Below are positions 1-7,543 of a stretch of DNA of 31,986 nucleotides, piece by piece (within the stretch, counting starts at the first letter, position 1; the number at the start of each line of letters is the position of its first letter). The notes under the pieces are model-generated. The model was not told the origin of the DNA. It saw only the letters and a program-made list of their open reading frames with translations, and did not search any database. Where the stretch lies: assembly GCA_027442615.1 (NCBI GenBank), contig DAIBBI010000066.1, positions 1 through 31,986 of the forward strand, written 5' to 3'. A program made the position numbers and the translations under genes. Source of the DNA: JAJZRV01 sp027442615 (GTDB taxonomy: Bacteria > Pseudomonadota > Gammaproteobacteria > Burkholderiales > Ferrovaceae).

Positions 1-160
1 TGAGCGCGCTTCGGCTGCCGCGGGTGAGATTTCCGGAGCCGTGGTGGCTACCGGAAAAAGCAGTCCCATCACGCTGTGGTTGGCGTGGCTCGCCGTGGGC
101 GTGCCCTTGGCCTGGGGGGTGAGCATTACCCTGGACAAGGCCTGGGTACTGTTCAGGTAA
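1..160 (+). CDS. C-terminal end of a small membrane protein, possibly an MFS-transporter small subunit
   Basis: An open frame enters from the left edge and stops with TAA at 158-160, giving 52 residues. It contains one hydrophobic segment (roughly LWLAWLAVGVPLAWGVSITL) followed by a short KAW-x-LF tail. This single-helix layout with a W-G-V motif resembles the small proteins encoded next to oxalate/formate-type MFS transporters. That assignment rests on recalled family appearance only. The real start lies outside the window, so it could also be the tail of a longer protein. A hairpin follows the stop after 5 bases, consistent with a true gene end. Confidence 0.5.
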   Translation, partial: ERASAAAGEISGAVVATGKSSPITLWLAWLAVGVPLAWGVSITLDKAWVLFR

Positions 161-165
161 AACCA

Positions 166-187
166 GGGGGGCTTTTCAGCCCCCTTT
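166..187. terminator. Terminator hairpin between convergent genes
   Basis: GGGGGC at 167-172 pairs with GCCCCC at 179-184 around a 6-base loop. A short T run follows on the plus strand (185-187). It sits between the stop at 160 and the convergent marR stop at 187-189, so it could serve both directions. The T tract is short, so termination strength is uncertain. Confidence 0.5.
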
Positions 188-615
188 CAGTCGTCGGATT
201 GTTCCAGCGCCTGGCGCAAGGCAGCGAGTTCCTGCTGCAATGTGGCCAGGCGTTGTTTTCCCAGTCGCCCGAAAGCGCCCTCCAGATAGGCAAGATGCGC
301 CGGAAAGGCGCTTTCAAAAACGCGCTGGCCCGCAGGGGTGAGTTGCACCAGGACACTGCGTTTGTCCTGCGGGTTTTCCGCGCGGGTGATGAGCTGTTTT
401 TTTTCCAGACGATCCAGCACCCCGGTGAGGGTGCCCTTGACCATCAGGGTTTTTTCTCCAATGTCACGACAGCTCATGCCTGTCGTGTTGCCCAGGGTGG
501 CGATGACGTCAAACTGGCTCATGGTCAGCCCCAGTTTGCGGATGTGCTGACCCGAAAAGGCATCGAAGGCCTGATAGGTTCTCACCAGTTCGCGCAGGGC
601 AGGCAGAAAGTCCAT
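187..615 (-). CDS. MarR-family transcriptional regulator
   Basis: A 142-residue protein of standard MarR length. It has a winged helix-turn-helix core: helices around residues 30-75 (LTMSQFDVIATLGN, then CRDIGEKTLMVKGTLTGVLDRLEKK) and a wing with the family-typical D-K-R-S at about residues 84-87. Helices at both ends would form the dimer interface. It is transcribed divergently from a flavodoxin-like reductase and gloA, with a 65-bp intergenic region holding GTACG/CGTAC half-sites, the usual arrangement for a MarR repressor controlling itself and a redox-detoxification gene. No cysteine lies in an obvious sensing position; C49 is the only one. The ligand is unknown. Confidence 0.9.
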   Translation of the reverse strand: MDFLPALRELVRTYQAFDAFSGQHIRKLGLTMSQFDVIATLGNTTGMSCRDIGEKTLMVKGTLTGVLDRLEKKQLITRAENPQDKRSVLVQLTPAGQRVFESAFPAHLAYLEGAFGRLGKQRLATLQQELAALRQALEQSDD

Positions 616-617
616 GG

Positions 618-669
618 TTGCAATAATAGTACGAACGCGTACAATATAGTCTGTGTGCGTACATTATAC
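618..669 (+). promoter_or_regulatory. Promoter with putative MarR operator sites
   Basis: A sigma-70-like promoter for the reductase can be read as TTGCAA (618-623), a 16-bp spacer and TACAAT (640-645). It is overlain by an inverted repeat GTACG-aacg-CGTAC (629-642). A second copy of CGTACAwTATA begins at 658, 20 bp after the copy at 638, so two helical turns apart on the same DNA face. Binding there would block the -10 element. A good Shine-Dalgarno AGGAGA (670-675) precedes the ATG at 681. Assignment to the adjacent MarR protein is inferred from position. Confidence 0.55.
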
Positions 670-680
670 AGGAGAGCGTC

Positions 681-1235
681 ATGGCAAAAGTCGTTGTTGT
701 GTTTCACAGTGGATACGGGCATACCCAAAAACAGGCCGCAGCCGTGGCCCAGGGGGCGGGTGCCGAACTCATCGCCATCGATGCCGAAGGCAACCTCACG
801 GAAGCCCAGTGGGCGTCACTGGCCACTGCAGATGCCATCATCATGGGATCGCCCACCTACATGGGCAGCGTTTCATGGCAGTTCAAGAAGTTTGCCGATG
901 CCAGTTCCAGGCCCTGGTTTACCCAGCAATGGAAAGACAAGGTCTTTGCCGGATTCACCAACTCGGCCACCATGAACGGCGACAAGCTCTCCACCCTGCA
1001 TTACCTCTTTACGCTCGCCATGCAGCACAGCGGCATCTGGGTGGGCACGGGCATGATGCCCTCCAACAGCAAGGCGGCGCAGCGCAACGATGTAAACTAT
1101 GTAGGCTCGTTTTCCGGGGCCATGATGCAGACCCCGTCGGATGCCAGCGTGGACGAGGTGGTGGCGGGCGATCTGGAAACCGCTCGCCAGTTTGGGGAAC
1201 GCGTGGCCCTGGTGGCCCGCCAACTGAGAGGATGA
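681..1235 (+). CDS. Flavodoxin-fold NAD(P)H-dependent oxidoreductase (WrbA-like)
   Basis: A 184-residue protein with a flavodoxin-like Rossmann fold. The N-terminal strand and phosphate loop (VVVFHSGYGHTQKQA, residues 5-19) would bind FMN phosphate. ADAIIMGSPTYMGSVSWQFKKF (about 50-71) is the second FMN-contact loop, with the G-S-P-T-Y signature of WrbA/azoreductase relatives, and KDKVFAGFTNSATMNGDK is the third. The likely role is two-electron reduction of quinones or similar electrophiles in the cytosol. It lies 4 bp before gloA, so both probably form one transcript controlled by the divergent MarR regulator. The ATG at 681 has a strong AGGAGA. The substrate cannot be told from the sequence. 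Confidence 0.85.
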   Translation: MAKVVVVFHSGYGHTQKQAAAVAQGAGAELIAIDAEGNLTEAQWASLATADAIIMGSPTYMGSVSWQFKKFADASSRPWFTQQWKDKVFAGFTNSATMNGDKLSTLHYLFTLAMQHSGIWVGTGMMPSNSKAAQRNDVNYVGSFSGAMMQTPSDASVDEVVAGDLETARQFGERVALVARQLRG

Positions 1236-1239
1236 AACC

Positions 1240-1632
1240 ATGCGCATTCTGCATACCATGCTGCGGGTGACGCAGCTGGAGCGCTCCATTGCCTTTTATC
1301 GCGATGTGCTGGGCATGCATGAATTGCGCCGGCACGACTACCCTGAAGGCCGCTTTACCCTGGCTTTCATGGGGTATCAGCCCGAGACGGAAGGGGCGGT
1401 GCTGGAGCTCACTCATAACTGGGATACCGATCACTACACCCTGGGCGACGCCTTCGGTCACGTTGCCATCGAAGTGGATGATGCCGCAAAGGCGTGCGAC
1501 GCGGTGCGTGCCCGGGGTGGCAAGGTGGTGCGCGAGGCGGGTCCCATGAAGCATGGCACCACCGTGATCGCTTTCGTGGAAGATCCGGACGGCTACAAGA
1601 TCGAGTTCATCCAGCGGGGGGCAATGGTCTGA
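1240..1632 (+). CDS. gloA: Lactoylglutathione lyase (glyoxalase I)
   Basis: This 130-residue protein converts the methylglyoxal-glutathione hemithioacetal to S-lactoylglutathione. It closely matches the Ni-type E. coli GloA: all four metal ligands occur at the same positions, H5, E56, H74 and E122, and the signature GGTTVIAFVEDPDGYKIE is present with GT replaced by HGT (H105). It starts 4 bp after the flavodoxin-like gene with GAGAGGATG-type spacing, implying a detoxification operon under the divergent MarR regulator. The length is that of the short bacterial Ni-activated class, without the insertions of the Zn-activated enzyme. Confidence 0.96.
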   Translation: MRILHTMLRVTQLERSIAFYRDVLGMHELRRHDYPEGRFTLAFMGYQPETEGAVLELTHNWDTDHYTLGDAFGHVAIEVDDAAKACDAVRARGGKVVREAGPMKHGTTVIAFVEDPDGYKIEFIQRGAMV

Positions 1633-1671
1633 TTCGGCGGGGGCGGGCGCACTGAAGTAGAATGAGTCCAA

Positions 1672-3129
1672 ATGAACGCCCATCTCAAACCCGCGGTACT
1701 GCGCCCCACCTACGGCTTTGCCGGGCTGGAAGCCCCCCATATCGTCCAGGTTCCCACGGAACCGCTGGACCATCCTCGCTGGCTGGCCTGGAACGCACCC
1801 TTCGCGCAGACCCTGGGCTTGCCTGCAGAACCCCCGGAGGCCTGGCTGCGCGCACTGTCCGGGCAACTGGACCATCAACCCTGGTGCAGCGTGTACTCCG
1901 GCCACCAGTTTGGGGTATGGGCGGGCCAACTGGGCGACGGACGGGCCCACACCATCGGAACGCTCGACGCAGCGGGTGTGGCGCAGGAAATCCAGTTGAA
2001 GGGTGCGGGCCGCACGCCTTTTTCGCGCATGGGCGACGGCCGCGCCGTGTGGCGCTCCTCCATTCGCGAGTACCTCTGCTCGGAAGCCATGGCGGGACTG
2101 GGCATTCCCACCACACGGGCCCTGGCGGTGGTGGGCTCCACGCTGCCGGTGCAGCGCGAATCCCTCGAACAGGCCGCCATCGTCACCCGCGTGGCGCCAA
2201 GCTTCATCCGCTTTGGCCATTTCGAACACTTTGCCCATCAGGGCCATCCCGAAGCATTGCGGCAACTGACCGACCACGTCATCGCCCGTTTTTATCCGGA
2301 ATGCGCCGCAGCGCCAAAACCAGCGCTGGCCCTGCTCGATGCCGTGATCCGGCGCACCGCCGCATTGATGGCGCAATGGCAAGCGGCAGGATTTTGTCAC
2401 GGCGTCATGAACACGGACAACATGTCCATTCTGGGGCTGACGCTGGATTACGGCCCCTTTGGCTTCATGGATGCCTTTGACCTTCATCATGTGTGTAACC
2501 ATTCGGATCGGGAGGGGCGCTACGCCTACGCACAACAGCCGCGCATCGGATGGTGGAATTGCGGCGCACTGGGCAGCGCCCTGTTGCCCCTGATCGGCGA
2601 CGAAGACGCATTGCGTGACGCGCTTGCGCACTACGAGCCCGCTTTCCAGGAAGCACTGGATGCCGCCTTTCGCAGCAAGCTGGGCCTCATGCGCCCGCAC
2701 GAGGACGATGCCCGGCTGGTGGGGCGCCTGATGCGCCTTCTGCACCATAACCGCACGGATTTCACGCGCTTCTTTCGCGCACTCTCCTTTCTCGCGCGGC
2801 AGGCGGGTGAGGCCGACCCGGTGCGCGACCTGGTGCTGGATCGCGACGCCTACGACGGTTGGGTGGCTGCCTATCGCGAGCGACTGGCGTGGGAAGGCTC
2901 TGAGGATGCCGTGCGCTGGGCAGCGATGCGTCGCGCCAACCCCAAGTTCGTGCTGCGCAACTATCTGGCCGAGACCGCCATCCGGGCCGCATACGAGGGA
3001 CGTCTTGAAGTGCTGGTGCAATTGCAGCGCGTGCTGGCGTCACCCTTTGACGAACATCCCGAACACGAAGCCTGGGCCGACATGCCGCCGGACTGGGCCG
3101 GCGCGCTTTCGGTCAGCTGCTCTTCATGA
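1672..3129 (+). CDS. selO: Protein adenylyltransferase SelO (YdiU)
   Basis: A 485-residue pseudokinase-fold enzyme that transfers AMP from ATP to Ser/Thr/Tyr of target proteins. Full family length is present. The residues expected from the Pseudomonas SelO structure are all found: K110 (LKGAGRTPF), E133 (SSIREYL), D249 and N250 (HGVMNTDNM) and D259 (DYGPFGFMD, the DFG equivalent). The C-terminus reads VSCSS, so cysteine occupies the site that is selenocysteine in some relatives. The glycine-rich GQLGDGRA segment (about 85-92) is also typical. The stop overlaps the next start (ATGA, 3126-3129), implying translational coupling to the transporter. E. coli SelO is linked to oxidative stress and glutathionylation, which fits the upstream redox genes. 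Confidence 0.96.
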   Translation: MNAHLKPAVLRPTYGFAGLEAPHIVQVPTEPLDHPRWLAWNAPFAQTLGLPAEPPEAWLRALSGQLDHQPWCSVYSGHQFGVWAGQLGDGRAHTIGTLDAAGVAQEIQLKGAGRTPFSRMGDGRAVWRSSIREYLCSEAMAGLGIPTTRALAVVGSTLPVQRESLEQAAIVTRVAPSFIRFGHFEHFAHQGHPEALRQLTDHVIARFYPECAAAPKPALALLDAVIRRTAALMAQWQAAGFCHGVMNTDNMSILGLTLDYGPFGFMDAFDLHHVCNHSDREGRYAYAQQPRIGWWNCGALGSALLPLIGDEDALRDALAHYEPAFQEALDAAFRSKLGLMRPHEDDARLVGRLMRLLHHNRTDFTRFFRALSFLARQAGEADPVRDLVLDRDAYDGWVAAYRERLAWEGSEDAVRWAAMRRANPKFVLRNYLAETAIRAAYEGRLEVLVQLQRVLASPFDEHPEHEAWADMPPDWAGALSVSCSS

Positions 3130-3836
3130 CGGCACCGCAGCGCAGCTTTCGCTACTACGATCTCATCATGGCGGCCTTCGTGTGCGTGCTGCTCTGTTCC
3201 AATTTCATCGGGGCGGCCAAGCAGACGGAGCTGACCCTGCCCTTCGTCGGCACGCTCACCGTGGGGGCCGGAGTGCTGTTTTTTCCTGTCACGTATTTTT
3301 TTGGTGACGTGCTGACCGAGGTGTACGGATATGCGCGCGACCGGCGCGTGGTCTGGGCAGGTTTTGCGGCACTCCTGTTTGCCTCCTTCATGGCCTGGGT
3401 GGTGGTGAGCCTGCCACCCGCCCACAACGCCTTCATGGCTCAATTCCAGGGGCAGCTGGAGGGCGTGTTCGGCAATGCCTGGCGCATCGCCATCGCCTCC
3501 ATGCTGGCCTACTGGTGCGGCAGTTTTGCCAACGGCTATGTGATGGCCAAAATGAAGGTGATGACCGAAGGGCGCTGGTTGTGGCTGCGTGCCATCGGCT
3601 CCACCGCTGTGGGCGAGGCGCTGGATTCCCTGCTGTTTTACGGGTGTGCCTTCTATGGCGTGTGGGCCCTGCAGGACCTCATCGAGGTGGCCATCCTGGA
3701 ATATTTTCTCAAGACGCTGTGGGAGGTGCTGGCCACACCGGTGACCTACTGGATGGTGCGCGCGCTCAAGCGCATCGAGCATGAAGACCACTACGACCGA
3801 CACACCCGCTTCACACCGTTTTCACTGGATGTTTGA
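3126..3836 (+). CDS. Queuosine precursor transporter (VUT/YhhQ family)
   Basis: A 236-residue inner-membrane protein with about six hydrophobic segments. The family signature is visible near residues 53-70: FFPVTYFFGDVLTEVYGY, an acidic D-V-x-T-E-V-Y-G-Y motif typical of the vitamin uptake transporter/YhhQ family. A second conserved patch, STAVGEALDSLLFYG, follows around 157-171. YhhQ proteins import preQ0/preQ1 for tRNA queuosine modification. The ATG overlaps the selO stop by four bases. No queuosine-synthesis gene lies in this window, so function rests on family membership. Confidence 0.9.
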   Translation: MTAPQRSFRYYDLIMAAFVCVLLCSNFIGAAKQTELTLPFVGTLTVGAGVLFFPVTYFFGDVLTEVYGYARDRRVVWAGFAALLFASFMAWVVVSLPPAHNAFMAQFQGQLEGVFGNAWRIAIASMLAYWCGSFANGYVMAKMKVMTEGRWLWLRAIGSTAVGEALDSLLFYGCAFYGVWALQDLIEVAILEYFLKTLWEVLATPVTYWMVRALKRIEHEDHYDRHTRFTPFSLDV

Positions 3837-3854
3837 ACATCGGGGAGGACCATC

Positions 3855-4235
3855 ATGAACGAACGCAACGGGGAGCGATGCTACGATGATGCCGAAGTGG
3901 CCGCGCGTCTCGAGCACGAACTGCCGCACTGGCACCTCGTGGCAGGAACGATTCAGCGCACCTACCGTACCCAGGGCTGGAAGGGCGCGCTGATGGTGGT
4001 GAATGCGCTGGGGCACCTCGCCGAAGCCGCCTGGCATCACCCTGATCTTGAGGTGAGCTACGACAAGGTGGTGGTCAGGCTGTCCAACCACGCGGCTGGC
4101 GGCATTACCGACAAGGATTTTGAACTGGCGCGCAAAATGGACGATTTCATCCAATGGCAACCAGGACGCGAATCCGGTGCGCTGGAAGGCACCCCCCAGG
4201 ACGTGCGGCATCGGTACATCCGCTACGACGAATGA
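3855..4235 (+). CDS. 4a-hydroxytetrahydrobiopterin dehydratase-like protein (PCD/DCoH family)
   Basis: A 126-residue protein matching pterin-4a-carbinolamine dehydratases. The active-site region HLAEAAWHHPDLEVSYDKV (about 54-72) supplies H61-H62-P63, and the later H79 followed by GGITDKDFELA is the conserved second half. It is slightly longer than the usual ~100 residues because of a C-terminal tail rich in charged residues. The enzyme normally recycles the pterin cofactor of aromatic amino-acid hydroxylases. No hydroxylase gene is nearby, so a cofactor role elsewhere or a moonlighting role is open. A GGGGAGGA ribosome site lies about 8 bases before the ATG. Confidence 0.85.
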   Translation: MNERNGERCYDDAEVAARLEHELPHWHLVAGTIQRTYRTQGWKGALMVVNALGHLAEAAWHHPDLEVSYDKVVVRLSNHAAGGITDKDFELARKMDDFIQWQPGRESGALEGTPQDVRHRYIRYDE

Positions 4236-4253
4236 TGTCGCGGGGGAACGGTC

Positions 4254-5075
4254 TTGCCTGAACTGCCCGAAGTGGAAGTCACGCGAAGGGGCATTGCACC
4301 CTTTCTGGTGGGTCAGGTCATCACGGGTGTGGCGGTGCGCCATCCCCGCCTGCGCTGGCCCATCCCGCAAGCGCTCGTCCGCTCGTTGCCTGGCCAGCCC
4401 ATCACGGCCGTGCGCCGCCGCGCCAAATACCTTCTGGTCGACATGCCCGCCGGTACGCTCGTCCTGCATCTGGGCATGTCGGGTTCGTTGCGCATCCTCA
4501 CGCAGGCCATGCCGCCGGGCATTCACGATCATTTCGATTTGTGCTACACGGGGGGTGTGCTGCGTCTTAATGATCCGCGCCGCTTTGGAGCCGTGCTGTG
4601 GCAGCCTGAGGGGGGCGAGCTCTCCAGCCAGCCGGGTTTGCTGGACCGCCTGGGTCTGGAGCCCTTTGATCCGGCGTTTTCTGCAGCGGTGTTGTGGCAG
4701 CGCACGCGCGGCCGCGCGGGGGCCATCAAGCAGGTATTGCTGGCCGGGGAGATCGTGGTGGGGGTGGGGAACATCTACGCCTCGGAGTGCCTGTTTCGTG
4801 CCGGCATTCACCCGCAGCGGTCAGCGGGACGCATCAGCGCGGCACGCTACGAGCGCCTTGCCCAGACCATCCGTGACGTGTTGCAGGAAGCCATCGCGCA
4901 GGGCGGCAGCACCCTGCGCGACTTTGTGGACAGCAGGGGGTCGCCGGGATATTTCCAGCAGGCCCACCAGGTTTATGGACGCGCCGGCCTGCCGTGCGTG
5001 CGCTGCGGTGCGCCCATTCGCCAGATCACCCAGGGACAGCGTTCCACCTGGTTCTGCCCACGCTGCCAACGCTAG
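4254..5075 (+). CDS. mutM: Formamidopyrimidine-DNA glycosylase (Fpg)
   Basis: A 273-residue bifunctional base-excision repair enzyme that removes 8-oxoguanine and FaPy lesions. The start is TTG at 4254 because the mature protein must begin PELPEVE: P2 is the Schiff-base nucleophile and E3 the general acid; a GGGGGAA site precedes it. K58 (RRRAKYL) is the conserved beta-hairpin lysine, the helix-two-turn-helix region GVGNIYASECLF is present, and the C-terminal zinc finger has C248, C251, C268 and C271. Overlapping or adjacent genes upstream suggest shared transcription with the PCD gene. It converges on the carbonic anhydrase gene with a 3-bp gap. Confidence 0.97.
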   Translation: MPELPEVEVTRRGIAPFLVGQVITGVAVRHPRLRWPIPQALVRSLPGQPITAVRRRAKYLLVDMPAGTLVLHLGMSGSLRILTQAMPPGIHDHFDLCYTGGVLRLNDPRRFGAVLWQPEGGELSSQPGLLDRLGLEPFDPAFSAAVLWQRTRGRAGAIKQVLLAGEIVVGVGNIYASECLFRAGIHPQRSAGRISAARYERLAQTIRDVLQEAIAQGGSTLRDFVDSRGSPGYFQQAHQVYGRAGLPCVRCGAPIRQITQGQRSTWFCPRCQR

Positions 5076-5078
5076 CGT

Positions 5079-5729
5079 TCACGAAGCCACGCGAATGCGC
5101 TCGAGGGTTTGCGGATAGGCGGTCGCGAGCGCGTCGTTGCTATTGACGGAAAAACCCAGGTCATGGATCAGGCCGTCATCCAGCCCGTACACCCAGCCAT
5201 GCACCGTGATGTCCTGCCCGCGGGACCATGCGTCCTGCACCACCGTGGTGTGGCAGACGTTCTGCACCTGCTCGATGACGTTGAGCTCGCACAGACGATC
5301 ATGGCGGATGGCCGGATCAAAGCCGTTCATCAACTGGTCATGCTTTTCATGCACGTCGCGCACATGGCGCAGCCAGTTGTCGGCAATCCCCACGCGCAGC
5401 CGGTTGAGCGCGGCGTGCACCCCGGAGCATCCATAGTGCCCCACCACCATGATGTGGCGGATTTTGAGCATGTCCACCGCAAACTGGATGACCGAGAGCA
5501 GGTTGAGGTCGGTATGCACCACCACGTTGGCTACATTGCGATGCACAAAAACCTCGCCGGGGGCAAGCCCGGTAATCTGGTTGGCCGGCACGCGCGAATC
5601 CGAGCAGCCAATCCAGAGGTATTCTGGGGCCTGTTGCTGCGCCAGGTTCTTGAAAAAGTCGGGATCCTCGGCCAGCACGGTGCGGGCCCAGGCACGGTTG
5701 TTCTGAAACAGGTGATGGAGTGGATTCAT
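5079..5729 (-). CDS. can: Beta-class carbonic anhydrase
   Basis: A 216-residue zinc enzyme that interconverts CO2 and bicarbonate in the cytosol. Zinc ligands C42, H98 and C101 and the catalytic dyad D44-R46 (IGCSDSRVP) are all present and spaced as in E. coli Can, as is the GHYGCSGV motif. Length is normal. The ATG at 5729 lies only 6 bases downstream of a good -10-like TATACT (5736-5741, minus strand), so the transcript could be leaderless; the -35 is weak. The gene ends 3 bp from mutM with no room for a separate terminator. Confidence 0.97.
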   Translation of the reverse strand: MNPLHHLFQNNRAWARTVLAEDPDFFKNLAQQQAPEYLWIGCSDSRVPANQITGLAPGEVFVHRNVANVVVHTDLNLLSVIQFAVDMLKIRHIMVVGHYGCSGVHAALNRLRVGIADNWLRHVRDVHEKHDQLMNGFDPAIRHDRLCELNVIEQVQNVCHTTVVQDAWSRGQDITVHGWVYGLDDGLIHDLGFSVNSNDALATAYPQTLERIRVAS

Positions 5730-5842
5730 GTTCCAAGTATAGCGGGTGTTCCGGAATTTTTAAAAAAAGTGGGGAAGTGCATTTATTCGACTGGATATTT
5801 GAGAGAATGGCATATCGGCCCTCCATGATCTGAACAGCCCGA

Positions 5843-7543
5843 ATGAAACTGGAACGAAAATTTTTGCTGCTTGTCACCGGCATCTTCGTTTTTTCGTCGT
5901 TGATCGGCTGGCTGGTGTTCAAGAACATGACCGAAGAAATCAACCGGGACTGGAGCCGGCAATTCGTCGAACGCCAGATCCTGTTCGACAAGTACCGAAC
6001 CTTCTCACCCCTCATCAAGGAAGTGGCACTGGCCAGAAAAATGGCTGCCGAGCCGGCGCTCATCCACATGGCCCTGCACGAAGACGACCCCAAGGCCCGC
6101 CGCAATGGGCTTGAGGTGCTGGAACAATACCGCGCCCGTTTTTCGGACCATGCCGTTTTCGCGGCCTTTGCCCTCTCCGGCCACTATTATTTCAACAATG
6201 TCACCGACGAATTCAGTGGCGCCGAGCAGCGCTATACACTGTCCCAGGACAACCCCGCGGACGGCTGGTTTTACGCTACCCTGGCGCAGGGCAAGGATTT
6301 TCAGATCAATATCGCCCAGGACCAGCACCTCAAGGAAACCCGGGTGTGGATCAATGCGTTGGTGCGCAGTGGCGGCGAGGTGGTGGGCGTAGCGGGTACG
6401 GGCATGAATCTCGCCGATTTTCTTGCTGAAACGGTCAATCTCACGCAGCCGGGCATCCACAACTTCTTCATCGACGACGACTTGTCCATCAAGTTGTCGA
6501 GCGACCCCAAGCTGATCGATTATGCCAGCATTGCCAAAAAACCGGACCAGCGCATCACCATGGATGCGTTACTCAACCCGGAAGATATCAAGAAGCTGCA
6601 GCAGACCCTGTTGCAGCTCAGGGAAGGTGCCGGTAACGACATCGCCAACATCTGGGTGGAATACAACGGCCGGCCGTTTTTGCTGGGGGTGGCGCGCCTG
6701 TCCGGGATTGGCTGGTACGATCTCACCCTGGTGGACCAGAAAAAGCTTGGGCTGATCAAGGGGTTTTCCTACGTGCCCTATGCGATCGGGGCTCTCTTTC
6801 TCATGGTCCTTCTGGTGCTGGGGTTTGCCCTTCACCAATGGATCATGCAGCCCATCATGTCCCTCAAGAAGGCTTCGGACGCCATCCAGGCGGGTAACTT
6901 CGAAGTCATGCCGCCACTTGTGGGCGAGGGCGAAGTGGGTGACCTGTCGCGTTCTTTCCGGCATATGGTGACCTTTGTAAGGAACACCCATCGCGAGCTG
7001 GAAGAACGGGTCAAGGAGCGCACCGAGGCGCTGCATCGACTGACGGAAATCGACGTATTGACGGGGTTGCTCAACCGGCGCGGCCTCATGGATCGCTTCG
7101 ACAACGAACTGGCACGCCTGTCGCGCAATGGTGGATCGCTGGGGCTGCTGTTGCTGGATCTCGATCACTTCAAGGGCGTCAACGACACCTATGGCCACGC
7201 GGCGGGCGACCTGGCGCTCGTCGAGAGCGCGCGCGTGATCGAGCGGCATAACCGTCCGTACGACTATGCCGGGCGCTATGGTGGCGAGGAGTTTCTGGTG
7301 ATCCTGCCCGGCTGCAACAGCGAGGATTTGACTGCCATTGCCGAGCGGATTCGCGCTGCCATCGCGGCGCTCCAGCTGGAATACGAAGGCCGGACCTTCT
7401 CGTTCACCACCAGCATCGGCATGTACCACGTGCAGCAACCCGAGTCGCGCGACAGCATGCTGAGCAAAACCGACAAGGCCCTGTATCTGGCCAAGGTGGA
7501 CGGCAGAAACTGCGTGCGCATGTACCTGGACGAACTGGCATGA
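5843..7543 (+). CDS. Membrane diguanylate cyclase with Cache-type sensor, HAMP and GGDEF domains
   Basis: A 566-residue inner-membrane enzyme making c-di-GMP from two GTP. TM1 is about residues 7-26 and a periplasmic Cache-like sensor runs about 30-305 (GWFYATLAQGKDFQINIA region, then VVGVAGTGMNL). TM2 is about 311-334, HAMP about 335-388, a short coiled coil about 384-400, and the GGDEF domain about 401-560. The active site is GGEEF (480-484). R471-P-Y-D474 lies five residues upstream, so the product-inhibition I-site RxxD is intact. The stop overlaps the ClC start as ATGA (7540-7543). The ligand of the sensor is unknown. The 113-bp gap to can holds divergent promoters that I cannot place with confidence. 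Confidence 0.93.
   Translation: MKLERKFLLLVTGIFVFSSLIGWLVFKNMTEEINRDWSRQFVERQILFDKYRTFSPLIKEVALARKMAAEPALIHMALHEDDPKARRNGLEVLEQYRARFSDHAVFAAFALSGHYYFNNVTDEFSGAEQRYTLSQDNPADGWFYATLAQGKDFQINIAQDQHLKETRVWINALVRSGGEVVGVAGTGMNLADFLAETVNLTQPGIHNFFIDDDLSIKLSSDPKLIDYASIAKKPDQRITMDALLNPEDIKKLQQTLLQLREGAGNDIANIWVEYNGRPFLLGVARLSGIGWYDLTLVDQKKLGLIKGFSYVPYAIGALFLMVLLVLGFALHQWIMQPIMSLKKASDAIQAGNFEVMPPLVGEGEVGDLSRSFRHMVTFVRNTHRELEERVKERTEALHRLTEIDVLTGLLNRRGLMDRFDNELARLSRNGGSLGLLLLDLDHFKGVNDTYGHAAGDLALVESARVIERHNRPYDYAGRYGGEEFLVILPGCNSEDLTAIAERIRAAIAALQLEYEGRTFSFTTSIGMYHVQQPESRDSMLSKTDKALYLAKVDGRNCVRMYLDELA

Noticed and set aside
1009..3021. Long minus-strand open frame of 670 codons opposite gloA and selO
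   Set aside because: It is antisense to two genes with intact catalytic residues, and its composition (His/Gln/Arg-rich, no motif) is typical of GC-rich shadow frames.
3120..3129. Possible selenocysteine codon at the SelO C-terminus
   Set aside because: The site reads TGC (cysteine) before the final Ser-Ser, and no in-frame TGA occurs before the real stop.
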